64,000 bases of DNA, from NCBI RefSeq assembly GCF_000959365.1, contig NZ_CP009556.1, positions 124,001 to 188,000 on the forward strand, written 5' to 3'. Below are positions 16,464 to 24,036 of this stretch, one piece after another. The translations under genes and the position numbers were made by a program. The notes beneath the pieces are model-generated. The model searched no databases. It was not told the origin of the DNA and saw only the letters and a list, made by a program, of their open reading frames with translations. Source of the DNA: Burkholderia oklahomensis C6786 (GTDB taxonomy: Bacteria > Pseudomonadota > Gammaproteobacteria > Burkholderiales > Burkholderiaceae). Numbering within the stretch: position 1 is the stretch's first letter; every line of letters begins with the position of its first letter.

Positions 16464-17663
16464 TCAGAACGTGTGACGCATGCCGATGCGCACGAGCGTC
16501 TGCGTGTCGCCCGCCGACGAGATGCCGTTGCCGACGTCGCCGACCGACGCCGTCGCGCTCACGACGTTGCCGTACGGGTCGAGCGTCTTGCCGCTCGCCT
16601 TCTGATAGCCGACGAGGCCATACAGCGCGGTGCGCTTCGACAGGTAATAGTACGACGCGAAGTTCACCTGATGATATTTCGGCGCGGACTGCCCGTCGAT
16701 CGAGCTGCCGCGCGTGAAGTCGTAGCCCGTCGCGACGCGCAGCTCGGGCGTCGCCTGCCACGACACGGTGCCGCCAATCGAGTTGTACGTCGCGGTGCCG
16801 TTGAACGTCGAGAACGAGCCGGACTTGTACTGCGTGTTGCTGTACGACAGCCCGAGCGTCACCGCGCCGATCTGATAGGTGCTCGCCGCCGCGACGATCT
16901 GCATGCTCTTCGACGATGCGAAGCCCTCGTTGATCGACGAACCGAACGTGCCGTCGTACGAGCCCGTCCATGCGCCGCCGTTCGCGCCGTACGCGTTCGT
17001 CGCATACAGGTACGCGGCGCCGATCGAGAACGGCCCGTTCACGTACTGTCCGCCGACGCTCCACGTATTCTGGTTCTTCACGCTGCCGGCCTGATTGCCG
17101 AAGCCGTACAGCGCGCCCAGCGTGAGGCCGCCGAACTTCGGGCTCACGTACTTGATCGAGTTGTTCTCGCGCGACTGGTTGTCGATGTTGTCGAGATCGC
17201 CCGGATGCGCGCCCATGCCGGTCAGGAACGTGCCCGCGCTGATCGTGCCGACGAAGTCGACGATCGGATCGTACTGGCGGCCCATCGTGAGCGTCCCGTA
17301 GCGCGCGCTCGACAACCCCATCCACGCCTGCCGCCCGAACATCCGCCCGCCCTGCCCGGCCTGTCCCGTGCCGATGTTGAAGCCGTTCTCGAGCTGGAAC
17401 ACCGCCGCGAGGCCGCCGCCCAGATCCTCCTTGCCCTTCAGCCCCCAACGGCTGCCCGACCAGGTGCCGCTCGCGAAGCTGTAGCTCGACTCGTTCCGGT
17501 AGCTGACGGGCGAGCCGAGTGCGCCCTTGCTCTGCGCGATACGCTGGTCGCTCGTATAGCCGAGCCCCGCGTCGACGATCCCGTAGAGCGTCACCGTGCC
17601 CTGCGCATGCGCGCCGACGCACACGCTCCCCGTCACCAACAATGCCACTGCCGCTTTTTTCAT
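16464..17663 (-). CDS. Gram-negative porin (trimeric type)
   Basis: A 399-residue outer-membrane porin related to the one at 1859. The signal peptide (MKKAAVALLVTGSVCVGAHA) is followed by QGTVTLYGIVDAGLGY, then SGSRWGLKGKEDLGGG, GRQAWMGL and a C-terminal phenylalanine (RIGMRHTF). It is the last gene of a minus-strand series: ABC transporter genes, a LOG-family gene, then this porin 66 bp further on. It may supply outer-membrane entry for that transporter's substrate, but a separate promoter in the 66-bp gap cannot be excluded. Confidence 0.92.
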   Translation of the reverse strand: MKKAAVALLVTGSVCVGAHAQGTVTLYGIVDAGLGYTSDQRIAQSKGALGSPVSYRNESSYSFASGTWSGSRWGLKGKEDLGGGLAAVFQLENGFNIGTGQAGQGGRMFGRQAWMGLSSARYGTLTMGRQYDPIVDFVGTISAGTFLTGMGAHPGDLDNIDNQSRENNSIKYVSPKFGGLTLGALYGFGNQAGSVKNQNTWSVGGQYVNGPFSIGAAYLYATNAYGANGGAWTGSYDGTFGSSINEGFASSKSMQIVAAASTYQIGAVTLGLSYSNTQYKSGSFSTFNGTATYNSIGGTVSWQATPELRVATGYDFTRGSSIDGQSAPKYHQVNFASYYYLSKRTALYGLVGYQKASGKTLDPYGNVVSATASVGDVGNGISSAGDTQTLVRIGMRHTF

Positions 17664-17729
17664 GGATAGGATTCCTGCCAGATTGAATCAAAACGAATGA
17701 CGCGCTTCATCTCCAAACCCTCGACGCGG

Positions 17730-18275
17730 CTAGGCCGAATCGACGAGCCATTGCGCGACGCGCGCGAGCAGTGGATCCGGCGCGTCGAAGTTCTCGACGC
17801 CGGCCACTTGCGGCGCATCGCAAATCGTGAAAACCGGCTTGCCCCACTGCAAGCCGAGCGCGATCTCGGACAGCGTGCCGAGCCCGCCGCCGACCGCGAT
17901 CAGACACAACGACGCGCGCGCGATCAGCGCATTGCGCGTAATGCCGAGCCCCGTCGGCAACGCGACGCTCAGATGCGGATTCGCACCTTCGGCGTCGTCC
18001 TCGGGCAGCAGGCCGATCACGAAGCCGTTCGCGCGGCGCGCGCCGCGCGCGGCCGCTTCCATCACGCCGCACTTGCCGCCGCCGACGATCGCGATGCCCG
18101 TCGCGGCGAGCGCGTGCGCGATCGATTCGGCGACGCGCATTTGCTCGTCGGTCGCGACGCGCGGACCGATCAGGCCGACCGGCATCAGATGACGCCGCGC
18201 CCCCTGCTGGCGCAGCGCGACGCGCGCGAGCGCGTCCATCGCGTCCGACGGGCGTTCAATGATGTCGTCGCGCAA
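17730..18275 (-). CDS. LOG-family/TIGR00725-like protein
   Basis: A 181-residue Rossmann-fold protein related to the LOG (lysine decarboxylase-like) nucleotide phosphoribohydrolases. GGGKCGVMEAAARGARR and GGGLGTLSEIALGLQWGKP correspond to the family's two glycine-rich blocks, although the usual PGGxGTxxE is here GGGLGTLSE. The UUG at 18275, with GGGGGAA five bases before it, overlaps the permease gene by 20 bp. A later Met at 18185 (MPVGLIGPRV) is an alternative that starts exactly at the first beta strand. Its function next to an ABC transporter is unknown; a nucleotide or nucleoside substrate is possible. Confidence 0.85.
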   Translation of the reverse strand: MRDDIIERPSDAMDALARVALRQQGARRHLMPVGLIGPRVATDEQMRVAESIAHALAATGIAIVGGGKCGVMEAAARGARRANGFVIGLLPEDDAEGANPHLSVALPTGLGITRNALIARASLCLIAVGGGLGTLSEIALGLQWGKPVFTICDAPQVAGVENFDAPDPLLARVAQWLVDSA

Positions 18276-19083
18276 CGTATTCCCCCATCGCGAGCACGCA
18301 GGTGCACAGCGCCGTCAGCACGATCGACAGCACGGCGGCCTGCGAGAAATCGGTCTGTCCGTCGGACAGCTTCAGGTACATCAGGAGCGGCAGGATGTTG
18401 ATCTGCGTGCCGGCGAGCGCGAGCGCGGTCCCGTAGGTGCCGAGCGCGATCGCGGTCACGAGGCACCACGCGGCGGCCATCGACGGCCACAGCTCGCGCC
18501 ACGCGACGTCGAGCCACGCGCGCCACGGCTTCGCCCCGAGCGTCATCGCCGCTTCGAGCGGACGCCGGTCGAGATTCGCGAACGCGGGAAACAGCATCAG
18601 CGCGACGCGCGGAATCAGGTAGTACGCGTACGCGACGACGAGGCCGAACGTCGTGTAGATCACGCCGCCGACCTTCGCCGCATCCGCGCCGAGGCCGGCG
18701 AGCAGCGTCGTCACGAAGCCCGCGCGGCCGAACGTCAGAATGAAGCCGTATGCGATCACGAGCCCGGAGAACGCTAGCGGCACGCCGAGCAGCGCGAGCG
18801 ACCAGCGGCGCCGCGCGGGCGTCTGGTCGGCGAGCGACAGCGCGAGCGGCACGCCGACGCACGTCGACAGCGTGCCCGTGCCCACCGCGAGCGCAAGCGA
18901 GCGGCCGATCGCGTCGGCGACGAGCGGATCGCGCAGCACCGCGGCGAACGCACGGCCGCCTTCCGCGAACGCCGCGCTCACGAGCGCGGCGAGCGGCAGC
19001 GCGAAGAACAGCGCGAGCAGCCCGCCCGCCGGCGCCGCGCCGAAGCGGCGCAACAAGCCGCGGTCGAGAGACGATCGTTGCAC
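18256..19083 (-). CDS. ABC transporter permease (iron/thiamine/phosphonate-type importer)
   Basis: A 275-residue inner-membrane permease with six hydrophobic segments and the EAA loop that contacts the ATPase (MTLGAKPWRAWLDVAWRELW). The GUG start at 19083 is selected by AAGGAG seven bases upstream; the longer frame is antisense to the binding-protein gene. It lies 10 bp after the binding-protein gene and overlaps the LOG-family gene. With the second permease at 21256 it makes a heterodimeric channel like those of the 2-aminoethylphosphonate and putrescine-type importers. Confidence 0.9.
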   Translation of the reverse strand: MQRSSLDRGLLRRFGAAPAGGLLALFFALPLAALVSAAFAEGGRAFAAVLRDPLVADAIGRSLALAVGTGTLSTCVGVPLALSLADQTPARRRWSLALLGVPLAFSGLVIAYGFILTFGRAGFVTTLLAGLGADAAKVGGVIYTTFGLVVAYAYYLIPRVALMLFPAFANLDRRPLEAAMTLGAKPWRAWLDVAWRELWPSMAAAWCLVTAIALGTYGTALALAGTQINILPLLMYLKLSDGQTDFSQAAVLSIVLTALCTCVLAMGEYVARRHH

Positions 19084-19093
19084 GTCGCGCTCC

Positions 19094-20185
19094 TTACTGT
19101 CCGAGCGTCGCTTGCGACCACAGTCTGTCGACTTCGGCCTTGCGCGCGGCGGCCTTCGCGACGTCGAGCGGGCGCACCTGCGGCGCGTTCGGCATCTTCG
19201 CCGCGACGTCCGGCGCAAGCGCGACGCCCGACACCGCGGGCCGCACGTAGCCGCGCGCGAAGAGCGCCTGGCCAGCCTCGCTCATCACGAAGTTGAGCCA
19301 TAGCTGCGCGGCCGCGGGGTTCGGGCCGTTCTTCACGAGGCTCATCGCGTACGGCGCGGATACGCTGCCGTCCTGCGGAATCACGACGTCGACCGCATCG
19401 CCCATGCCGTCCGCGTACTTCGCCTTCAGGCCGTCGTTCTCGTAGCCGATCAGGATCGGAATCTCGCCCTTGACGAACTTCGCGTAGGGCGTCGTGCCTT
19501 CGACGCGCAGCACGTTGCCCGCGTTCTTCAGCTTGCCGAAGAAATCGGCGCCGGGCTTCGGATTGTCGACGCCGCCGCCGAACGCGGACGCCGCCGCGAA
19601 TACGACGACCTGCCCCTGCCCCGTCGAGCGCGGATCGAGATAGACGACCGCATTCCTGTACTCGGGCTTCAGCAGATCGGACCAGCGCTGCGGCACGTTC
19701 TTCACGAGCTTCCGGTTGACGAGAAACGCGACGTTCAGCGAATGCACGGTGAACCAGCGGCCGTCGGCGTCGCGAAACACGGGTGGCAGCCGATCGAAGT
19801 TGATCGGCTTGAACGGCGCGACGACGTCCTTGCCCGCCGCTTCGAGCGCCGACGCCGCGAAGTAGTACGCGGTGTCCGCCTGCGGACGGCGGCGCGACTT
19901 GTCGAGCGCGACGACGGTCGCGGCCGAGCCGATGTCGTTGTACGTGAGCTCGACCTTCGGGTAGCGCTTGCGGAACTCCGCGAACAGCGCCTTCCAGTTC
20001 GCCCATTCGGGCCCGGTGTCGAACGACACGACGAGCCCTTCGTCGGCGGCCTTCGCATAGAGCGCGTCTTCGCCCGCATAGAGCGGCGCGGCATGCGCGC
20101 CGTTCGCGGCGAGCGTCGCGCAAGCGCAAAGCGTGAGCGCGATGCGGCGCATCGCCGTCAGGAATTGTCGACCTGCAAACATCAT
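19094..20185 (-). CDS. ABC transporter substrate-binding protein (Fe3+/2-AEP/thiamine class)
   Basis: A 363-residue periplasmic binding protein with a signal peptide ending AHA. It has the class II fold pattern seen in ferric, thiamine and 2-aminoethylphosphonate binding proteins: GLVVSFDTGPEWANWKALFAEFRKRYP at the N-terminus, PQRWSDLLKPEYRNAVVYLDP in the middle and ANEAGQALF-like NFVMSEAGQALFARGY near the end. The iron-liganding tyrosine pair of FbpA is not evident, so iron is not assured. The ligand is unknown. It is the third gene of the operon, after permease and ATPase. Confidence 0.88.
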   Translation of the reverse strand: MMFAGRQFLTAMRRIALTLCACATLAANGAHAAPLYAGEDALYAKAADEGLVVSFDTGPEWANWKALFAEFRKRYPKVELTYNDIGSAATVVALDKSRRRPQADTAYYFAASALEAAGKDVVAPFKPINFDRLPPVFRDADGRWFTVHSLNVAFLVNRKLVKNVPQRWSDLLKPEYRNAVVYLDPRSTGQGQVVVFAAASAFGGGVDNPKPGADFFGKLKNAGNVLRVEGTTPYAKFVKGEIPILIGYENDGLKAKYADGMGDAVDVVIPQDGSVSAPYAMSLVKNGPNPAAAQLWLNFVMSEAGQALFARGYVRPAVSGVALAPDVAAKMPNAPQVRPLDVAKAAARKAEVDRLWSQATLGQ

Positions 20186-20207
20186 GAATCTCCGTTGAAC
20201 GAATCAA

Positions 20208-21251
20208 TCATTGCGCGGCCGTCGCCGCGGGCAGTACGAGCAGATGGCGCGGCTCGATCGCGATGCCGCGCGCGGCGAGCACGCGGCCTTCGCACAAGAG
20301 CGGCTCGGCCGCGCCGTGCGGCACGAAGTCGTAGCGATGCGTCGCGCCGAAGTAGCGGACCTCGCCGAGCGCGCCGCCGATGCGGTTCACGCAGTGCTCG
20401 GGCGGATCGGGCTCCACGTGCTCGGGACGCACGAGCACGTCGACCTCGGCGCCCGGCCGATGCGCGCCCGTGTCCGCGCACAGCATTGCGAAGCGCACGT
20501 CGACCGTGCCGCTCGAGCGCACGCGGCCGCGCAGGATCGTCGAGTGGCCGATGAAGCGCGCGACCTGCGTCGATACCGGACGCTCGTACAGGCTGCGCGG
20601 CGTGCCGACCTGCAGCACGCGCCCGCCGTCGACGATCGCGACGCGATCCGCCATGCTGAGCGCCTCGTCCTGATCGTGCGTGACGAACAGCGTCGTCGCG
20701 CGGCACGCGCGCTGCAATGCGCGGATCTCATCGCGAAGCTGATGCCGGATGCCGGCATCGAGCGCGGCGAGCGGCTCGTCGAGCAGCAGCACGGCGGGCT
20801 CGATCACGAGTGCGCGCGCGAGCGCGACGCGCTGCTGCTGGCCGCCCGACAGTTGCATCGTGCTGCGCGCCGCATGCGCGGCCAGGCCCACGCGCTCGAG
20901 CATCTCGAGCGCGCGCCGCCTGCGCTCGGCGGCCGCGACGCCGCGCATGCGCAGGCCGTACGCGACGTTGTCGACGACGGACAGATGCGGAAACAATGCG
21001 TACTGCTGAAACACCATGCCGACTTCGCGTCGCCACACCGGCACGCCGGCCACGTCGGCGCCGCCGATCACGATGCGGCCGCTGTAGCCGTTCAGCAGTC
21101 CCGCGCTCAGGCGCAGCAGCGTCGATTTGCCGGAGCCGCTGCGCCCGATCACGGCGAGCAGTTCGCCGGGCTGCGCGTGCAGCGTGACGGCGTCGATGCC
21201 GTGCGCCGCGCCGGGATAGCTGAAACTGACGTTGTCGAATTCGAGACTCAT
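20208..21251 (-). CDS. ABC transporter ATP-binding protein (PotA/FbpC-like)
   Basis: A 347-residue ATPase with one ABC domain and a C-terminal TOBE-like regulatory domain. Walker A GRSGSGKST is near residue 37, the Q-loop reads FQQYALFPHLS, the signature is LSGGQQQR, Walker B is VLLLDEPLAALD and the switch histidine lies in VTHDQDEA. The C-terminal part (VDVLVRPEHVEPDPPE) is the MOI/TOBE type. It starts five bases after the permease stop and powers the importer formed by the neighbours. Confidence 0.93.
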   Translation of the reverse strand: MSLEFDNVSFSYPGAAHGIDAVTLHAQPGELLAVIGRSGSGKSTLLRLSAGLLNGYSGRIVIGGADVAGVPVWRREVGMVFQQYALFPHLSVVDNVAYGLRMRGVAAAERRRRALEMLERVGLAAHAARSTMQLSGGQQQRVALARALVIEPAVLLLDEPLAALDAGIRHQLRDEIRALQRACRATTLFVTHDQDEALSMADRVAIVDGGRVLQVGTPRSLYERPVSTQVARFIGHSTILRGRVRSSGTVDVRFAMLCADTGAHRPGAEVDVLVRPEHVEPDPPEHCVNRIGGALGEVRYFGATHRYDFVPHGAAEPLLCEGRVLAARGIAIEPRHLLVLPAATAAQ

Positions 21252-21255
21252 GGCT

Positions 21256-22107
21256 TCACTTCAGTCGTTGCACGGTGTGGATCGATGCGAGCGTCGCGAG
21301 CACGGCGAGCAGGAGCAGCACGACGGTCGCCGCGCAGGCGATGCCGGACGCGCCGTAGAACGCCTGCAGCAGCACGACGGGAAAATTGCGATAGCGAAAG
21401 CCCGCGATCAGGTTCGATACCTGGAATTCGCCGATCGACAGCGCGGCGACCATCACGAGCCCGGAAAACAGGCTCTGCCGCAGATTCGGCACCACGATCG
21501 TGAAGAACTGCCGCAGCGGCGGCGCGCCGAGCGTCGCCGCACAGGCTTCGAGCTTCGCGAGATCGAGATGGCGCAGGTCGCTCAGCAGCGTCTGCAGCAG
21601 ATACGGCAGCGTCAGCACCGCGTGCGCGGCGATCATCAGCGGCAGCGTGCCGAGCCACGGCAGCGCGTCGCCGCCGAAGATCACGATGTAGCCGAAGCCG
21701 AGCGTGAGCGCCGGCACGCCGATCGGCATCAGCATCACGACGCGCGCGGCGATGCCGCGTCCCGCCTGTGCGCTGTGATGCAGCGCGTAGGCGAGCGGCA
21801 CGCCGACGATCGCATTGAGCCCGCAGCACGCGAGCGCGACGACGAAGCTCACGCCGAACGCGCGTCGAAAGCTCGAATCGGCGGCCAGCTCGGCGAACCA
21901 GCGCCACGTGAAGCCGACTGGCAGCAGCGTATTCGTCCAGCTCTGCCCGACCGAGCCGGTCAGCAGCAGCGCGATCGGCATCAGCAGATACAGCGCGAAC
22001 AGCGCGACGATGCCGTTGACGACGACGGCGCCGAACGACGGACGGCCTTTTTTGCTGCGACGTATCGGAATACCGCCGGCGAGCACCGGGGCGGTGGGTG
22101 AGCGCAT
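21256..22107 (-). CDS. ABC transporter permease (second subunit)
   Basis: A 283-residue permease with six hydrophobic segments and an EAA loop (AATLGAPPLRQFFTIVVPNL). The start at 22107 (MRSPTAPVLAGG) gives a basic cytoplasmic N-terminus before the first membrane segment; the longer open frame upstream runs into the divergent regulator's promoter and is unlikely. It is the first gene of the minus-strand transporter operon and faces the LysR gene at 22274, its likely regulator. Confidence 0.9.
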   Translation of the reverse strand: MRSPTAPVLAGGIPIRRSKKGRPSFGAVVVNGIVALFALYLLMPIALLLTGSVGQSWTNTLLPVGFTWRWFAELAADSSFRRAFGVSFVVALACCGLNAIVGVPLAYALHHSAQAGRGIAARVVMLMPIGVPALTLGFGYIVIFGGDALPWLGTLPLMIAAHAVLTLPYLLQTLLSDLRHLDLAKLEACAATLGAPPLRQFFTIVVPNLRQSLFSGLVMVAALSIGEFQVSNLIAGFRYRNFPVVLLQAFYGASGIACAATVVLLLLAVLATLASIHTVQRLK

Positions 22108-22273
22108 GACTGGTCCCGTTGGCGACGAAGGGTTGCGGCGCGCGAAAAGCCCGTCGGAGCAGGCGTTTCGCGCATCGTTGTGACGGCCGCCAGTTTGTCC
22201 GCGCGACATGGCATCGTCATGAAAAAAACGTACAAACTCCGCATCACTCTTTGCATCGACGGAACACTTCGCG

Positions 22274-23170
22274 ATGAAGCACCTGTATCCGAACGTCGCC
22301 GAGCTGCATGCATTCGCCAGTTCTGCCAAACATCTGAACTTTTCGTACGCGGCGCGCGAGCTCGGCTTGACGCCGAGCGCGGTCAGCCGGCAGATCGCGA
22401 GCCTCGAGGCGCTGCTCGGCGTGAAGCTGTTCGTCCGCGAAGGCCGCAACCTCGCGCTCACGCGCGCGGGCCAGGTCTATCAGGCGCGCGTCGGCGGGCC
22501 GCTGCGCGAGATCGGCAACGCGTCGCTCGAATTGCTGAGCGCGCGCGAGGACAGCGATCTGCTGACGATCGCGAGCGTGCCGACGTTCACGACGAAATGG
22601 CTCGTGCCGCGCCTGCCGCGCTTTCTCGAGACCGCGCCCGACGTCACGCTGAGCTTTCGCCGCCATCTCGCGCCGGGCGACCCGTTCCCGTTCGGTCTCG
22701 ACGCGGCGATCCGCTATGGCGACGGCCGCTGGGAAGGCGTCCAGTGCGACTATCTCGACGGCCGCACGTTCGTGCCGGTGTGCGCGCCGGAATTCGCCGA
22801 GCGCTACGCGCTGCGCGCGCCTGCGGACGTCGCGGCCGCGCCGCGGCTCGTGCACGAGCAAGCAGAATGCGCGTGGATCGCGTGGATGGACCGGCATCGC
22901 GTCGCGCACATGAACGCGCTCGCCGGCCCGCGCTTCGAGCAATACTCGGTGCTGATCCAGGCGGCGCACGCAGGGCTCGGGATCGCGCTCGTCCCGGCGT
23001 TCCTGATTCGCGATCAGCTTGCATCCGGCACGCTCGCGCAGCCGCTCGACGCGCCAGTCGACGTCGACGAACAAGGCCACTATCTGTGCTGCGCGCCGGA
23101 ACGGCTGGACGCGAGCGACTCGCTGCGGCGTCTGCGCGCGTGGATGCTGAGCGAGTGCGGGCGCGCTTGA
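22274..23170 (+). CDS. LysR-family transcriptional regulator (GcvA-like)
   Basis: A 298-residue LysR regulator. The winged helix-turn-helix spans about residues 10-65 (LNFSYAARELGLTPSAVSRQ), with a GcvA-type effector domain marked by FTTKWLVPRLPRF and the IQAAHAGLGIALVPAFL helix. It is divergent from the ABC transporter operon across 166 bp, the usual arrangement for a LysR protein that controls its neighbour. The inducer is unknown, presumably the transported compound. Confidence 0.92.
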   Translation: MKHLYPNVAELHAFASSAKHLNFSYAARELGLTPSAVSRQIASLEALLGVKLFVREGRNLALTRAGQVYQARVGGPLREIGNASLELLSAREDSDLLTIASVPTFTTKWLVPRLPRFLETAPDVTLSFRRHLAPGDPFPFGLDAAIRYGDGRWEGVQCDYLDGRTFVPVCAPEFAERYALRAPADVAAAPRLVHEQAECAWIAWMDRHRVAHMNALAGPRFEQYSVLIQAAHAGLGIALVPAFLIRDQLASGTLAQPLDAPVDVDEQGHYLCCAPERLDASDSLRRLRAWMLSECGRA

Positions 23171-23318
23171 CGCGCGCATGATCGCCCTTGAGCCCGCGAA
23201 CGCCCGAACGCGACGAATGCGCGCGGGACTCGGCTTTTGCACGCGACGGACCTAGTATGAAGAGATGGGCGGCCCGCGATCCCGCGGCGCCGCTTTCCCT
23301 TCTTCGACGGAGATCGGC

Positions 23319-23546
23319 ATGAACGTCCAGGCGCTGTCCGGCATGCTTCACGCTCAGGAATTGCTGCTCGTCTCGCTGATTCGCGCGCTTCCGCTCGAGA
23401 CGCGCCAAGCGCTCGCCGACGAATTCGACCGGCAGATCCAGCTCGCGGAGACGTCGCACCTCGACGCTCCCCGCGATCGGGAAGCGCACGAGGCGTTTCT
23501 GACGCACGTGCGCAAGCTGCTGATTCGGCTCGAGTCGATGGCGTGA
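23319..23546 (+). CDS. Hypothetical protein (75 residues)
   Basis: The start ATG at 23319 is preceded by ACGGAG; the longer frame from 23265 lacks such a site. The product (MNVQALSGMLHAQELLLVSL, then a charged helical tail) is soluble, acidic and almost wholly helical, with no signal peptide. I recognise no family. Its position between the LysR gene and the heme locus gives no hint of function. Confidence 0.65.
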   Translation: MNVQALSGMLHAQELLLVSLIRALPLETRQALADEFDRQIQLAETSHLDAPRDREAHEAFLTHVRKLLIRLESMA

Positions 23547-24036
23547 CACGCGAAAGCGCGCGCCGGCCGCACCGTCGCGCGTCGTCGCGATGCACGCGGA
23601 TGACGGCCGCAAGCGTGCCGATCGTCGGAGCTTGACCCGCCTGCCATCGGCGCGCAATCACGCGGGATAGCGCAGATAGCCGCATCGCGATCCTTGTTCG
23701 CACGCCGCAGGCGGGCGCCGTTCGGGCCCGCGCTGCATGCGGCCTCGCGCGCGCTCATCTTCGAAGGCGTCGGCCGAGGCAGACCGTTAGTTGCAAACAA
23801 CGCCGCCGCCGATCCCGGGCGGCGCGGCCACGCACGCCGGATTCGCCGATTTCCCGCACGATGCGCAAGCCGCTTTCTCCAATTGAATTGCGAATGATTC
23901 TCAATTACACTCTCCATTCGTTTCAACGAACCGTTCCTTTCATCCTGCCCGCGCCGTGAACGGCGCGCGGGCGCCAGCCAGGTGCACGCGTCACCCAGCC
24001 AGCCTCCGGGCTAATTCGTCACTGGGAGACCAAACC
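23547..24036. promoter_or_regulatory. Upstream region of the heme-uptake operon
   Basis: A 490-bp gap with no supported gene. Its last 150 bp are AT-rich and contain the Fur-type palindrome at 23886-23906, about 130 bp before the receptor start. The earlier part shows nothing recognisable. Confidence 0.6.
23886..23906. promoter_or_regulatory. Fur box
   Basis: A 21-bp palindrome with nine of ten base pairs matching around a central G. Its core GAATGATTCTCAATT resembles the GATAATGATAATCATTATC consensus in spacing and composition. Its place before a heme receptor operon fits iron-dependent repression by Fur. Confidence 0.8.
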
